From Siphonodentalium dalli (Eukaryota > Mollusca > Scaphopoda > Gadilida > Siphonodentaliidae): a stretch of 64,000 nt of DNA. Within the stretch, counting starts at the first letter, position 1. The number at the start of each line of letters is the position of its first letter. The stretch is from positions 57,407,949 to 57,471,948 of the forward strand of contig CP136065.1 in the NCBI GenBank assembly GCA_032622095.1, given 5' to 3'. The notes beneath the pieces are model-generated. The model saw nothing but the letters and a program-made list of their open reading frames with translations. It ran no database searches and had not been told where the DNA came from. This document shows, piece after piece, positions 25,301-37,912 of this stretch. Position numbers and translations under genes: made by a program.

Positions 25301-28300
25301 TGTATTAGTTGTTGTATTAGTTGTTGTATTAGTTGTTGTATTAGTTGTTGTATTAGTTCTTGTATTAGTTCTTGTATTAGTTCTTGTATTAGTTGTTGTA
25401 TTAGTTGTTGTATTAGTTCTTGTATTAGTTCTTGTATTAGTTCTTGTATTAGTTCTTGTATTAGTTGTTGTATTAGTTGTTGTATTAGTTGTTGTATTAG
25501 TTGTTGTATTAGTTGTTGTATTAGTTGTTGTATTAGTTGTTGTATTAGTTGTTGTATTAGTTGTTGTATTAGTTGTTGTATTAGTTGTTGTATTAGTTGT
25601 TGTATTAGTGGTTGTATTAGTGGTTGTATTAGTGGTTGTATTAGTGGTTGTATTAGTTGTTGTATTAGTTGTTGTATTAGTTGTTGTATTAGTTGTTGTA
25701 TTAGTGGTTGTATTAGTGGTTGTATTAGTGGTTGTATTAGTTCTTGTATTAGTTCTTGTATTAGTTCTTGTATTAGTTGTTGTATTAGTTGTTGTATTAG
25801 TTGTTGTATTAGTTGTTGTATTAGTTGTTGTATTAGTTGTTGTATTAGTTGTTGTATTAGTGGTTGTATTAGTGGTTGTATTAGTGGTTGTATTAGTGGT
25901 TGTATTAGTGGTTGTATTAGTGGTTGTATTAGTTCTTGTATTAGTTGTTGTATTAGTTCTTGTATTAGTTGTTGTATTAGTGGTTGTATTAGTGGTTGTA
26001 TTAGTGGTTGTATTAGTGGTTGTATTAGTGGTTGTATTAGTTCTAGTATTAGTTGTTGTGTTAGTTCTTGTATTAGTTCTTGTATTAGTGGTTGTATTAG
26101 TGGTTGTATTAGTTCTTGTATTAGTTGTTGTATTAGTTGTTGTATTAGTTCTTGTATTAGTTCTTGTATTAGTTCTTGTATTAGTTCTTGTATTAGTTCT
26201 TGTATTAGTTCTTGTATTAGTTCTTGTATTAGTTCTTGTATTAGTTCTTGTATTAGTTCTTGTATTAGTTCTTGTATTAGTTCTTGTATTAGTTCTTGTA
26301 TTAGTTCTTGTATTAGTTCTTGTATTAGTTGTTGTATTAGTTGTTGTATTAGTGGTTGTATTAGTGGTTGTATTAGTGGTTGTATTAGTGGTTGTATTAG
26401 TGGTTGTATTAGTGGTTGTATTAGTGGTTGTATTAGTGGTTGTATTAGTGGTTGTATTAGTGGTTGTATTAGTTCTTGTATTAGTTCTTGTATTAGTTCT
26501 TGTATTAGTTCTTGTATTAGTTCTTGTATTAGTTCTTGTATTAGTTCTTGTATTAGTTCTTGTATTAGTTCTTGTATTAGTTCTTGTATTAGTTCTTGTA
26601 TTAGTTCTTGTATTAGTTCTTGTATTAGTTCTTGTATTAGTTCTTGTATTAGTTCTTGTATTAGTTCTTGTATTAGTTCTTGTATTAGTTCTTGTATTAG
26701 TTCTTGTATTAGTGGTTGTGTTAGTGGTTGTGTTAGTTCTTGTGTTAGTTCTTGTATTAGTTCTTGTATTAGTTCTTGTATTAGTTCTTGTATTAGTTCT
26801 TGTATTAGTTCTTGTATTAGTGGTTGTATTAGTGGTTGTATTAGTGGTTGTATTAGTTCTTGTATTAGTTCTTGTATTAGTTCTTGTATTAGTTCTTGTA
26901 TTAGTTCTTGTATTAGTTCTTGTATTAGTTCTTGTATTAGTTCTTGTATTAGTTGTTGTATTAGTTGTTGTATTAGTTGTTGTATTAGTTGTTGTATTAG
27001 TTGTTGTATTAGTGGTTGTATTAGTGGTTGTATTAGTGGTTGTATTAGTTCTTGTATTAGTTCTTGTATTAGTGGTTGTATTAGTGGTTGTATTAGTGGT
27101 TGTATTAGTTGTTGTATTAGTTGTTGTATTAGTTGTTGTATTAGTTCTTGTATTAGTTCTTGTATTAGTTGTTGTATTAGTGGTTGTATTAGTGGTTGTA
27201 TTAGTTGTTGTATTAGTTCTTGTATTAGTTCTTGTATTAGTTCTTGTATTAGTTCTTGTATTAGTGGTTGTGTTAGCTCTTGTGTTAGTTCTTGTATTAG
27301 TTCTTGTATTAGTTCTTGTATTAGTTCTTGTATTAGTGGTTGTATTAGTGGTTGTATTAGTTCTTGTATTAGTTGTTGTATTAGTGGTTGTATTAGTGGT
27401 TGTATTAGTTCTTGTGTTAGTTCTTGTGTTAGTGGTTGTGTTAGTTCTTGTGTTAGTTCTTGTATTAGTTCTTGTATTAGTTCTTGTATTAGTTCTTGTA
27501 TTAGTTCTTGTATTAGTTCTTGTATTAGTTGTTGTATTAGTTGTTGTATTAGTTGTTGTATTAGTTCTTGTATTAGTTCTTGTATTAGTTCTTGTATTAG
27601 TGGTTGTATTAGTTCTTGTATTATTTGTTGTATTAGTGGTTGTATTAGTGGTTGTATTAGTGGTTGTATTAGTGGTTGTATTAGTGGTTGTATTAGTGGT
27701 TGTATTAGTGGTTGTATTAGTGGTTGTATTAGTGGTTGTATTAGTGGTTGTGTTAGTTCTTGTGTTAGTTCTTGTATTAGTTCTTGTATTAGTTCTTGTA
27801 TTAGATCTTGTATTAGTTCTTGTATTAGTTCTTGTATTAGTTCTTGTATTAGTGGTTGTATTAGTGGTTGTATTAGTGGTTGTATTAGTTCTTGTATTAG
27901 TTGTTGTATTAGTGGTTGTGTTAGTGGTTGTATTAGTTGTTGTATTAGTGGTTGTATTAGTGGTTGTATTAGTGGTTGTATTAGTGGTTGTATTAGTTGT
28001 TGTATTAGTTCTTGTATTAGTTCTTGTATTAGTTGTTGTATTAGTGGTTGTATTAGTGGTTGTATTAGTTCTTGTATTAGTTCTTGTATTAGTTCTTGTA
28101 TTAGTTCTTGTATTAGTTCTTGTATTAGTTCTTGTATTAGTTCTTGTATTAGTTCTTGTATTAGTTCTTGTATTAGTGGTTGTATTAGTTCTTGTATTAG
28201 TTCTTGTATTAGTTCTTGTATTAGTTCTTGTATTAGTTCTTGTATTAGTTCTTGTATTAGTTCTTGTATTAGTTCTTGTATTAGTTCTTGTATTAGTTCT

Positions 28301-31300
28301 TGTATTAGTTCTTGTATTAGTTCTTGTATTAGTGGTTGTATTAGTGGTTGTGTTAGTTCTTGTGTTAGTTCTTGTATTAGTTCTTGTATTAGTTCTTGTA
28401 TTAGTTCTTGTATTAGTTCTTGTATTAGTTCTTGTATTAGTTCTTGTATTAGTGGTTGTATTAGTGGTTGTATTAGTTCTTGTATTAGTTCTTGTATTAG
28501 TTCTTGTATTAGTTCTTGTATTAGTTCTTGTATTAGTTCTTGTATTAGTTCTTGTATTAGTTCTTGTATTAGTGGTTGTATTAGTGGTTGTATTAGTGGT
28601 TGTGTTAGTTCTTGTGTTAGTTGTTGTATTAGTTGTTGTATTAGTTGTTGTATTAGTTGTTGTATTAGTTGTTGTATTAGTTGTTGTATTAGTGGTTGTA
28701 TTAGTTCTTGTATTAGTTCTTGTATTGGTGGTTGTATTAGTGGTTGTATTAGTTGTTGTATTAGTTGTTGTATTAGTTGTTGTATTAGTTCTTGTATTAG
28801 TTCTTGTATTAGTTCTTGTATTAGTTCTTGTATTAGTTCTTGTATTAGTTCTTGTATTAGTTCTTGTATTAGTTGTTGTATTAGTTGTTGTATTAGTGGT
28901 TGTATTAGTTGTTGTATTAGTTCTTGTATTAGTTCTTGTATTAGTTCTTGTATTAGTTCTTGTATTAGTTCTTGTATTAGTTCTTGTATTAGTTCTTGTA
29001 TTAGTTCTTGTATTAGTTCTTGTATTAGTTCTTGTATTAGTTCTTGTATTAGTTCTTGTATTAGTGGTTGTGTTAGCTCTTGTGTTAGTTCTTGTATTAG
29101 TTCTTGTATTAGTTGTTGTATTAGTTCTTGTATTAGTTCTTGTATTAGTGGTTGTATTAGTGGTTGTATTAGTGGTTGTATTAGTGGTTGTATTAGTTGT
29201 TGTATTAGTTGTTGTATTAGTGGTTGTATTAGTGGTTGTATTAGTTGTTGTATTAGTTGTTGTATTAGTTCTTGTATTAGTTCTTGTATTAGTTGTTGTA
29301 TTAGTGGTTGTATTAGTGGTTGTATTAGTGGTTGTATTAGTGGTTGTATTAGTGGTTGTATTAGTGGTTGTATTAGTTCTTGTATTAGTGGTTGTATTAG
29401 TGGTTGTATTAGTGGTTGTATTAGTGGTTGTATTAGTTCTTGTATTAGTTCTTGTATTAGTTCTTGTATTAGTTCTTGTATTAGTTGTTGTATTAGTTGT
29501 TGTATTAGTTGTTGTATTAGTTGTTGTATTAGTTGTTGTATTAGTTGTTGTATTAGTTGTTGTATTAGTTGTTGTATTAGTTGTTGTATGAGTGGTTGTA
29601 TGAGTTCTTGTATTAGTTCTTGTATTAGTTCTTGTATTAGTTCTTGTATTAGTTCTTGTATTAGTTCTTGTATTAGTTCTTGTATTAGTTCTTGTATTAG
29701 TTCTTGTGTTAGTTCTTGTGTTAGTTCTTGTGTTAGTTCTTGTGTTAGTTCTTGTATTAGTTCTTGTATTAGTTCTTGTATTAGTTGTTGTATTAGTTCT
29801 TGTATTAGTTGTTGTATTAGTGGTTGTATTAGTTCTTGTATTAGTTGTTGTATTAGTTGTTGTATTAGTTGTTGTATTAGTTGTTGTATTAGTGGTTGTA
29901 TTAGTTCTTGTATTAGTTGTTGTATTAGTGGTTGTATTAGTGGTTGTATTAGTTCTTGTATTAGTTGTTGTATTAGTTGTTGTATTAGTTGTTGTATTAG
30001 TGGTTGTATTAGTTGTTGTATTAGTTGTTGTATTAGTGGTTGTATTAGTGGTTGTATTAGTGGTTGTATTAGTTCTTGTATTAGTTCTTGTATTAGTTCT
30101 TGTATTAGTTGTTGTATTAGTTGTTGTATTAGTGGTTGTATTAGTTCTTGTATTAGTTCTTGTATTAGTTCTTGTATTAGTTGTTGTATTAGTTGTTGTA
30201 TTAGTTGTTGTATTAGTTGTTGTATTAGTTGTTGTATTAGTTGTTGTATTAGTTGTTGTATTAGTTGTTGTATTAGTTGTTGTATTAGTTGTTGTATTAG
30301 TTGTTGTATTAGTGGTTGTATTAGTTGTTGTATTAGTGGTTGTATTAGTTCTTGTATTAGTGGTTGTATTAGTGGTTGTATTAGTTCTTGTATTAGTTGT
30401 TGTATTAGTGGTTGTATTAGTGGTTGTATTAGTTCTTGTATTAGTGGTTGTATTAGTGGTTGTATTAGTTGTTGTATTAGTTGTTGTATTAGTTGTTGTA
30501 TTAGTTGTTGTATTAGTTCTTGTGTTAGTTCTTGTATTAGTTCTTGTATTAGTTCTTGTATTAGTGGTTGTATTAGTTGTTGTATTAGTTGTTGTATTAG
30601 TTCTTGTATTAGTTGTTGTATTAGTTGTTGTATTAGTTGTTGTATTAGTTGTTGTATTAGTGGCTGTATTAGTGGTTGTATTAGTGGTTGTATTAGTGGT
30701 TGTATTAGTTCTTGTATTAGTTCTTGTATTAGTTCTTGTATTAGTTCTTGTATTAGTTGTTGTATTAGTGGTTGTATTAGTGGTTGTATTAGTGGTTGTA
30801 TTAGTTCTTGTATTAGTGGTTGTATTAGTGGTTGTATTAGTGGTTGTATTAGTTGTTGTATTAGTTCTTGTATTAGTTCTTGTATTAGTTCTTGTATTAG
30901 TTCTTGTATTAGTTCTTGTATTAGTTCTTGTATTAGTTCTTGTATTAGTTCTTGTATTAGTTCTTGTGTTCTTGTATTAGTTCTTGTATTAGTTCTTGTA
31001 TTAGTTCTTGTATTAGTTCTTGTATTAGTTCTTGTATTAGTTCTTGTATTAGTTCTTGTATTAGTTCTTGTATTAGTTCTTGTGTTAGTGGTTGTGTTAG
31101 TTCTTGTGTTAGTTCTTGTGTTAGTTCTTGTGTTAGTTCTTGTATTAGTTCTTGTATTAGTTCTTGTATTAGTTCTTGTATTAGTGGTTGTATTAGTGGT
31201 TGTATTAGTTCTTGTATTAGTTCTTGTATTAGTTCTTGTATTAGTGGTTGTATTAGTGGTTGTATTAGTGGTTGTATTAGTGGTTGTATTAGTGGTTGTA

Positions 31301-33590
31301 TTAGTGGTTGTATTAGTTGTTGTATTAGTTGTTGTATTAGTGGTTGTATTAGTGGTTGTATTAGTTCTTGTATTAGTTCTTGTATTAGTTCTTGTATTAG
31401 TTCTTGTATTAGTTGTTGTATTAGTTCTTGTATTAGTTCTTGTATTAGTTCTTGTATTAGTGGTTGTATTAGTGGTTGTATTAGTTCTTGTATTAGTTCT
31501 TGTATTAGTTCTTGTATTAGTTCTTGTATTAGTTCTTGTATTAGTTCTTGTATTAGTTCTTGTATTAGTTCTTGTATTAGTGGTTGTATTAGTGGTTGTA
31601 TTAGTGGTTGTGTTAGTTCTTGTATTAGTTCTTGTATTAGTTCTTGTATTAGTTCTTGTATTAGTGGTTGTATTAGTGGTTGTATTAGTGGTTGTATTAG
31701 TGGTTGTATTAGTTCTTGTATTAGTTGTTGTATTAGTTGTTGTATTAGTTGTTGTATTAGTTGTTGTATTAGTTGTTGTATTAGTTGTTGTATTAGTTGT
31801 TGTATTAGTTGTTGTATTAGTTGTTGTATTAGTTCTTGTATTAGTTCTTGTATTAGTGGTTGTATTAGTGGTTGTATTAGTGGTTGTATTAGTGGTTGTA
31901 TTAGTGGTTGTATTAGTTGTTGTATTAGTTGTTGTATTAGTTCTTGTATTAGTTCTTGTATTAGTTGTTGTATTAGTTCTTGTATTAGTTGTTGTATTAG
32001 TTCTTGTATTAGTTGTTGTATTAGTTGTTGTATTAGTTGTTGTATTAGTTCTTGTATTAGTTCTTGTATTAGTGGTTGTATTAGTGGTTGTGTTAGCTCT
32101 TGTGTTAGTTCTTGTATTAGTTCTTGTATTAGTTCTTGTATTAGTTCTTGTATTAGTGGTTGTATTAGTGGTTGTATTAGTGGTTGTATTAGTTGTTGTA
32201 TTAGTGGTTGTATTAGTGGTTGTATTAGTTGTTGTATTAGTTGTTGTATTAGTTCTTGTATTAGTTCTTGTATTAGTTCTTGTATTAGTTCTTGTATTAG
32301 TTCTTGTATTAGTTCTTGTATTAGTTCTTGTATTAGTTCTTGTGTTAGTGGTTGTGTTAGTTCTTGTATTAGTTCTTGTATTAGTTCTTGTATTAGTTCT
32401 TGTATTAGTTCTTGTATTAGTTCTTGTATTAGTTCTTGTATTAGTTCTTGTATTAGTTCTTGTATTAGTTCTTGTATTAGTGGTTGTATTAGTGGTTGTG
32501 TTAGCTCTTGTGTTAGTTCTTGTATTAGTTCTTGTATTAGTTCTTGTATTAGTTCTTGTATTAGTGGTTGTATTAGTGGTTGTATTAGTGGTTGTATTAG
32601 TTGTTGTATTAGTGGTTGTATTAGTGGTTGTATTAGTTGTTGTATTAGTTGTTGTATTAGTTCTTGTATTAGTTCTTGTATTAGTTCTTGTATTAGTTGT
32701 TGTATTAGTTCTTGTATTAGTTCTTGTGTTAGTGGTTGTGTTAGTGGTTGTGTTAGTTCTTGTATTAGTTCTTGTATTAGTTCTTGTATTAGTTCTTGTA
32801 TTAGTTCTTGTATTAGTTCTTGTATTAGTTCTTGTATTAGTTCTTGTATTAGTTCTTGTATTAGTGGTTGTATTAGTGGTTGTATTAGTTCTTGTATTAG
32901 TTCTTGTATTAGTTGTTGTATTAGTTGTTGTATTAGTTGTTGTATTAGTTGTTGTATTAGTTGTTGTATTAGTTGTTGTATTAGTTGTTGTATTAGTTCT
33001 TGTATTAGTTCTTGTATTAGTTGTTGTATTAGTGGTTGTATTAGTGGTTGTATTAGTGGTTGTATTAGTGGTTGTATTAGTGGTTGTATTAGTGGTTGTA
33101 TTAGTTGTTGTATTAGTTGTTGTATTAGTTGTTGTATTAGTTCTTGTATTAGTTGTTGTATTAGTGGTTGTATTAGTTGTTGTATTAGTTCTTGTATTAG
33201 TTGTTGTATTAGTTGTTGTATTAGTTCTTGTATTAGTTCTTGTATTAGTGGTTGTATTAGTGGTTGTGTTAGCTCTTGTGTTAGTTCTTGTATTAGTTCT
33301 TGTATTAGTTCTTGTATTAGTTCTTGTATTAGTGGTTGTATTAGTGGTTGTATTAGTGGTTGTATTAGTGGTTGTATTAGTTGTTGTATTAGTTGTTGTA
33401 TTAGTGGTTGTATTAGTGGTTGTATTAGTTGTTGTATTAGTTGTTGTATTAGTTGTTGTATTAGTTGTTGTATTAGTGGTTGTATTAGTGGTTGTATTAG
33501 TTGTTGTATTAGTTGTTGTATTAGTTCTTGTATTAGTTCTTGTATTAGTTCTTGTATTAGTTCTTGTATTAGTTCTTGTATTAGTTCTTG
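22303..33590 (+). repeat. 11.28-kb tandem block within minisatellite, copy 2
   Basis: It follows copy 1 directly. The offset is 11,288 up to the long run of GTTC units, and 11,276 after it. By line counting, that run has 48 units in copy 1 (from 12,353) and 47 in copy 2 (from 23,641), which accounts for exactly one unit. I saw one substitution, in the TGT patch near 12,055 versus 23,343. The match is lost inside a GTTC run near 33,590. Confidence 0.9.
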
Positions 33591-35992
33591 TATTAGTTCT
33601 TGTATTAGTTCTTGTATTAGTTCTTGTATTAGTTCTTGTATTAGTTCTTGTATTAGTTCTTGTATTAGTTCTTGTATTAGTTCTTGTATTAGTGGTTGTA
33701 TTAGTGGTTGTATTAGTGGTTGTATTAGTTCTTGTATTAGTTGTTGTATTAGTGGTTGTATTAGTGGTTGTATTAGTTCTTGTATTAGTTCTTGTATTAG
33801 TTGTTGTATTAGTGGTTGTATTAGTGGTTGTATTAGTTCTTGTATTAGTTGTTGTATTAGTGGTTGTATTAGTGGTTGTATTAGTGGTTGTATTAGTGGT
33901 TGTGTTAGTTCTTGTGTTAGTTCTTGTATTAGTTCTTGTATTAGTTCTTGTATTAGTTGTTGTATTAGTTGTTGTATTAGTTGTTGTATTAGTTGTTGTA
34001 TTAGTTCTTGTATTAGTGGTTGTATTAGTGGTTGTATTAGTTCTTGTATTAGTTCTTGTATTAGTTGTTGTATTAGTGGTTGTATTAGTGGTTGTATTAG
34101 TTGTTGTATTAGTGGTTGTATTAGTGGTTGTATTAGTTGTTGTATTAGTGGTTGTATTAGTGGTTGTATTAGTGGTTGTATTAGTTGTTGTATTAGTTGT
34201 TGTATTAGTTGTTGTATCAGTGGTTGTATCAGTGGTTGTATTAGTGGTTGTATTAGTTGTTGTATTAGTTCTTGTATTAGTTGTTGTATTAGTTGTTGTA
34301 TTAGTTCTTGTATTAGTTCTTGTATTAGTTCTTGTATTAGTTCTTGTATTAGTGGTTGTATTAGTTCTTGTATTAGTTCTTGTATTAGTTCTTGTATTAG
34401 TTGTTGTATTAGTTGTTGTATTAGTTCTTGTATTAGTTGTTGTATTAGTTCTTGTATTAGTTGTTGTATTAGTGGTTGTATTAGTGGTTGTATTAGTGGT
34501 TGTATTAGTGGTTGTATTAGTGGTTGTATTAGTTCTTGTATTAGTTCTTGTATTAGTTCTTGTATTAGTTCTTGTATTAGTTGTTGTATTAGTTGTTGTA
34601 TTAGTGGTTGTATTAGTTCTTGTATTAGTTCTTGTATTAGTTCTTGTATTAGTTCTTGTATTAGTTCTTGTATTAGTTCTTGTATTAGTTCTTGTATTAG
34701 TTCTTGTATTAGTTCTTGTATTAGTTCTTGTATTAGTTGTTGTATTAGTTGTTGTATTAGTTGTTGTATTAGTTGTTGTATTAGTTCTTGTATTAGTTCT
34801 TGTATTAGTTCTTGTATTAGTTCTTGTATTAGTTCTTGTATTAGTGGTTGTATTAGTGGTTGTATTAGTGGTTGTATTAGTGGTTGTATTAGTGGTTGTA
34901 TTAGTGGTTGTATTAGTGGTTGTATTAGTGGTTGTATTAGTGGTTGTATTAGTTCTTGTATTAGTTCTTGTATTAGTTCTTGTATTAGTTCTTGTATTAG
35001 TTCTTGTATTAGTTCTTGTATTAGTTCTTGTATTAGTTCTTGTATTAGTTCTTGTATTAGTTGTTGTATTAGTGGTTGTATTAGTTGTTGTATTAGTTGT
35101 TGTATTAGTTGTTGTATTAGTTGTTGTATTAGTTGTTGTATTAGTTGTTGTATTAGTGGTTGTATTAGTGGTTGTATTAGTTCTTGTATTAGTTCTTGTA
35201 TTAGTTCTTGTATTAGTTCTTGTATTAGTTCTTGTATTAGTTCTTGTATTAGTTCTTGTATTAGTTCTTGTATTAGTTCTTGTATTAGTTCTTGTGTTAG
35301 TTCTTGTATTAGTTCTTGTATTAGTTCTTGTATTAGTTCTTGTATTAGTTGTTGTATTAGTCGTTGTATTAGTGGTTGTATTAGTGGTTGTATTAGTGGT
35401 TGTATTAGTTCTTGTATTAGTTCTTGTATTAGTTCTTGTATTAGTTCTTGTATTAGTTCTTGTATTAGTTCTTGTGTTAGTTCTTGTATTAGTTCTTGTA
35501 TTAGTTCTTGTATTAGTTCTTGTATTAGTTGTTGTATTAGTTGTTGTATTAGTGGTTGTATTAGTGGTTGTATTAGTTCTTGTATTAGTTCTTGTATTAG
35601 TGGTTGTATTAGTTGTTGTATTAGTTGTTGTATTAGTTGTTGTATTAGTTGTTGTATTAGTTGTTGTATTAGTTGTTGTATTAGTTGTTGTATTAGTTGT
35701 TGTATTGGTTGTTGTATTAGTGGTTGTATTGGTTCTTGTATTAGTTCTTGTATTAGTTGTTGTATTAGTGGTTGTATTAGTTGTTGTATTAGTTGTTGTA
35801 TTAGTTGTTGTATTAGTTGTTGTATTAGTTGTTGTATTAGTTCTTGTATTAGTTCTTGTATTAGTTCTTGTATTAGTTCTTGTATTAGTTCTTGTATTAG
35901 TTCTTGTATTAGTTCTTGTATTAGTTCTTGCATTAGTTCTTGTATTAGTTCTTGTATTAGTTCTTGTATTAGTTCTTGTATTAGTTCTTGTG

Positions 35993-36262
35993 AAAATGAG
36001 CCCTGTGACGTCGTCTATTTGCTATTTGGTAAATTCGACAAAAATAATAAACAAAGTACAATAACTCTGGTAAAAATATCCGGCCAGACCTGGCTTGCGA
36101 TCGCATTCTAGGTAATGGTCAGGTGAACTCATATACCTAATATCTTTTAAATCCGTTTACATTTGTTCAGGTTATGACTCTTACAAATTCGGGACAGACG
36201 GACGGACGGAACCCATTACTATATCCCCCGCGAATTTTAAATTTGGCGGGGGATAATAAACC
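35993..36262 (+). repeat. Mollusc-type dispersed repeat with GACGG tail and hairpin
   Basis: The sequence after the array contains ACAATAACTCTGGTAAAAAT, a unique stretch, then GACAGACGGACGGACGG (about 36,193-36,209) and a hairpin pairing ATCCCCCGC (36,223-36,231) with GCGGGGGAT (36,246-36,254). This order is, from general knowledge, frequent in bivalve and gastropod introns and intergenic DNA, and is my main clue to the host lineage. I cannot place it in a named repeat family from sequence alone. Confidence 0.6.
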
Positions 36263-37660
36263 ATATGATTAACGGATACTGAGGAGTAGTTACTTGATTC
36301 ATATTGAATTATTAGTAGTTAACTAGTTACTGATGTCAGGTAAAAGCAGGGTTTCCGCCAGGGGAAAATAAATCAGTCCGTATTTGGGAAATAAATAACG
36401 TGACGGGGTGACCATGGTTCGTCCCGTCGGCAGAAAATTTTGGTATATTGTCACTGAAAAGTAGTCGTTTCCTTGCACCTGAGATACTCACAAAGCAACC
36501 CAAAGCTACATATATTATGCAAGTTGATCATTTCCATGGGTGCATTAATTCTGTTGATGGTACCCTGAGCATTAATCATGTAATTACACCCATGATACCG
36601 CCCTCTGCATGATTGAAGACTAAATAATTGAAAAAGCTACAGGTTTAATAACAGTGTTTAAAATTTATTCGCTTCCGACAGGTATAATTAAACACTAAAA
36701 GCATCTATGCATTGACAAACAAGGAGAATTGAATTAAATATTTCTAAGAATTTCAAAAGGTAGCTTCCGTGAAAATGAAACCGAAAGGATATATTCTGTC
36801 AATCGTAAAACTATTTGTGCACTGTGACGTCATACTGCAAAAGATATTTATAGCGGCGTATTATGAAAGGTAGCGAAATCGTTCAAACTCAAACAGTAGC
36901 TTGTTCAATAGTCTACATTAGTCCAACAACTATAGTTTGATCTCCGAGCGTGAGTAGTTTCATCAACGGAAATCCCATGCACAAAATATTCGCATACTCT
37001 GCAGATCGGCATTCTTTGAGGTTACTGCGACATTTTCGTATGTGTATTACGCTCACTATTTGACTGCACCTCAAACATTGTGTTTTAGTTTTTGGCGCTT
37101 TTATTTCAAAGGGTTACACAGTACTGGTAACATACTGTGCTCAATTGACCCGCTTTTTCACCAGTCTTCTGTTTAACCCTCGAACTCCCGTTGCAGTCAT
37201 ATTTTTTACGATAGACTGCTATTAACTTTAGGCACATGTATGTCTCAAACAGATCATCAGCAAGGGGAATGAGGCCGTTCAACGGACGCTGAGCCGTAGT
37301 AACGGAAACCCTGGTAAAAGGTTCAATAAAAAGCATCAGTAAGGTCGTTCGTTTACCCACAATGGTTGTTTTATGGTTTATGGCAATTATGCCAAAGGGG
37401 ATGTCAGGAATGATAACTTATTGGCAAGGTCCGCAAGCACCACACCGACACACCGAGCAGGCAGATAAAAACCCGCGTGATGCATCGACTGGTAACCGGA
37501 AGGCGTGAACCCACGGCTATCTAAAAGTCAACAAAAACAGTTAGGATAGTAGAACGGTTGATTATTCATCGGTTATGTGAAGTTTTAATTATGCGATAAT
37601 AGTATAAGGCATATACATGTATATATTGAGTATACAGAGAAGTTACACACCCATAGTTAC
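36263..37660. other. No recognisable feature except a short duplicated segment
   Basis: AT-rich DNA with no gene-like frame. An 84-codon minus-strand frame at 37,106-37,360 starts with GTG, resembles nothing I know, and is not called. The only structure is 37,322-37,368, which recurs at 37,848-37,912. Confidence 0.5.
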
Positions 37661-37912
37661 ACAAATATAGATAAAGGTCATCGTAGCATGCATTGGATGA
37701 GCATATATACCTGTAGTTCCCGATAAATATAGTTAAAGGTCATTGTAGTGTGCATTGGATGAGAATATATACATGTAGTTCCCGATAAATATAGTTAAAG
37801 GTCATCGTAGTATATTAGATGTATGGATATTGTTTGCAAATTCCCAATAAAAAGCATCAGTAAGGTCGTTCAGTAAGGTCGTTCAGTAAGGTCGTTCGTT
37901 TACCCACAATGG
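37322..37912 (+). repeat. Direct repeat pair with internal 13-bp expansion
   Basis: AATAAAAAGCATCAGTAAGG...CCCACAATGGTTG occurs at 37,326-37,368 and again at 37,852-37,912. In the second copy CAGTAAGGTCGTT is present three times in tandem instead of once. The 62-bp tandem repeat lies between the two. Confidence 0.85.
37663..37822 (+). repeat. 62-bp tandem repeat, ~2.6 copies
   Basis: Units start AAATATAGTTAAAGGTCAT and include GCATTGGATGAG and GTAGTTCCCGAT. Unit starts are at 37,663, 37,725 and 37,787. Confidence 0.9.

Larger units (their letters stand above)
8957..35992 (+). repeat. 12-bp minisatellite, giant array (27.0 kb, ~2,250 units)
   Basis: The units are the same as in the short array: TTGTATTAGT followed by TC, GG or TG, in runs of 1 to about 48 identical units. 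Secondary variants include TGT for TAT, AGCTCT for AGTTCT, and rare singletons such as TAATAGT (10,441), TTCTAGTATT (10,591; 14,765; 26,041), TATGAGT (18,311; 29,587) and TATCAGT (34,217). The 12-bp register is kept throughout except at two 8-bp truncated units (19,685 and 30,961), which are copies of one event. The plus strand is T/G-rich and C-poor. Frames reading Cys-Ile-Ser-x and Val-Leu-Val-x on plus, and Glu-Leu-Ile-Gln and Thr-Asn-Thr-Arg on minus, stay open for thousands of codons purely because of the unit. Confidence 0.98.

Noticed and set aside
2722-35992. TTAG-containing 12-bp array as interstitial telomere repeat
   Set aside because: The unit TTGTATTAGTTC is not TTAGGG or TTAGG, and no run of either telomere repeat is present.
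8957-35992. CRISPR-like array
   Set aside because: There are no unique spacers; units are contiguous 12-mers, and the genome context is eukaryotic.
9442-36064. Giant open frames of about 2,950 to 5,450 codons on plus and 1,650 codons on minus
   Set aside because: They are caused by a 12-bp unit with no stop in four of six frames, switch peptide at the register break, and lack independent coding signal. No gene is called.
37106-37360. 84-codon minus-strand frame
   Set aside because: Starts with GTG not ATG, no recognised domain, and its start lies in a small direct repeat.
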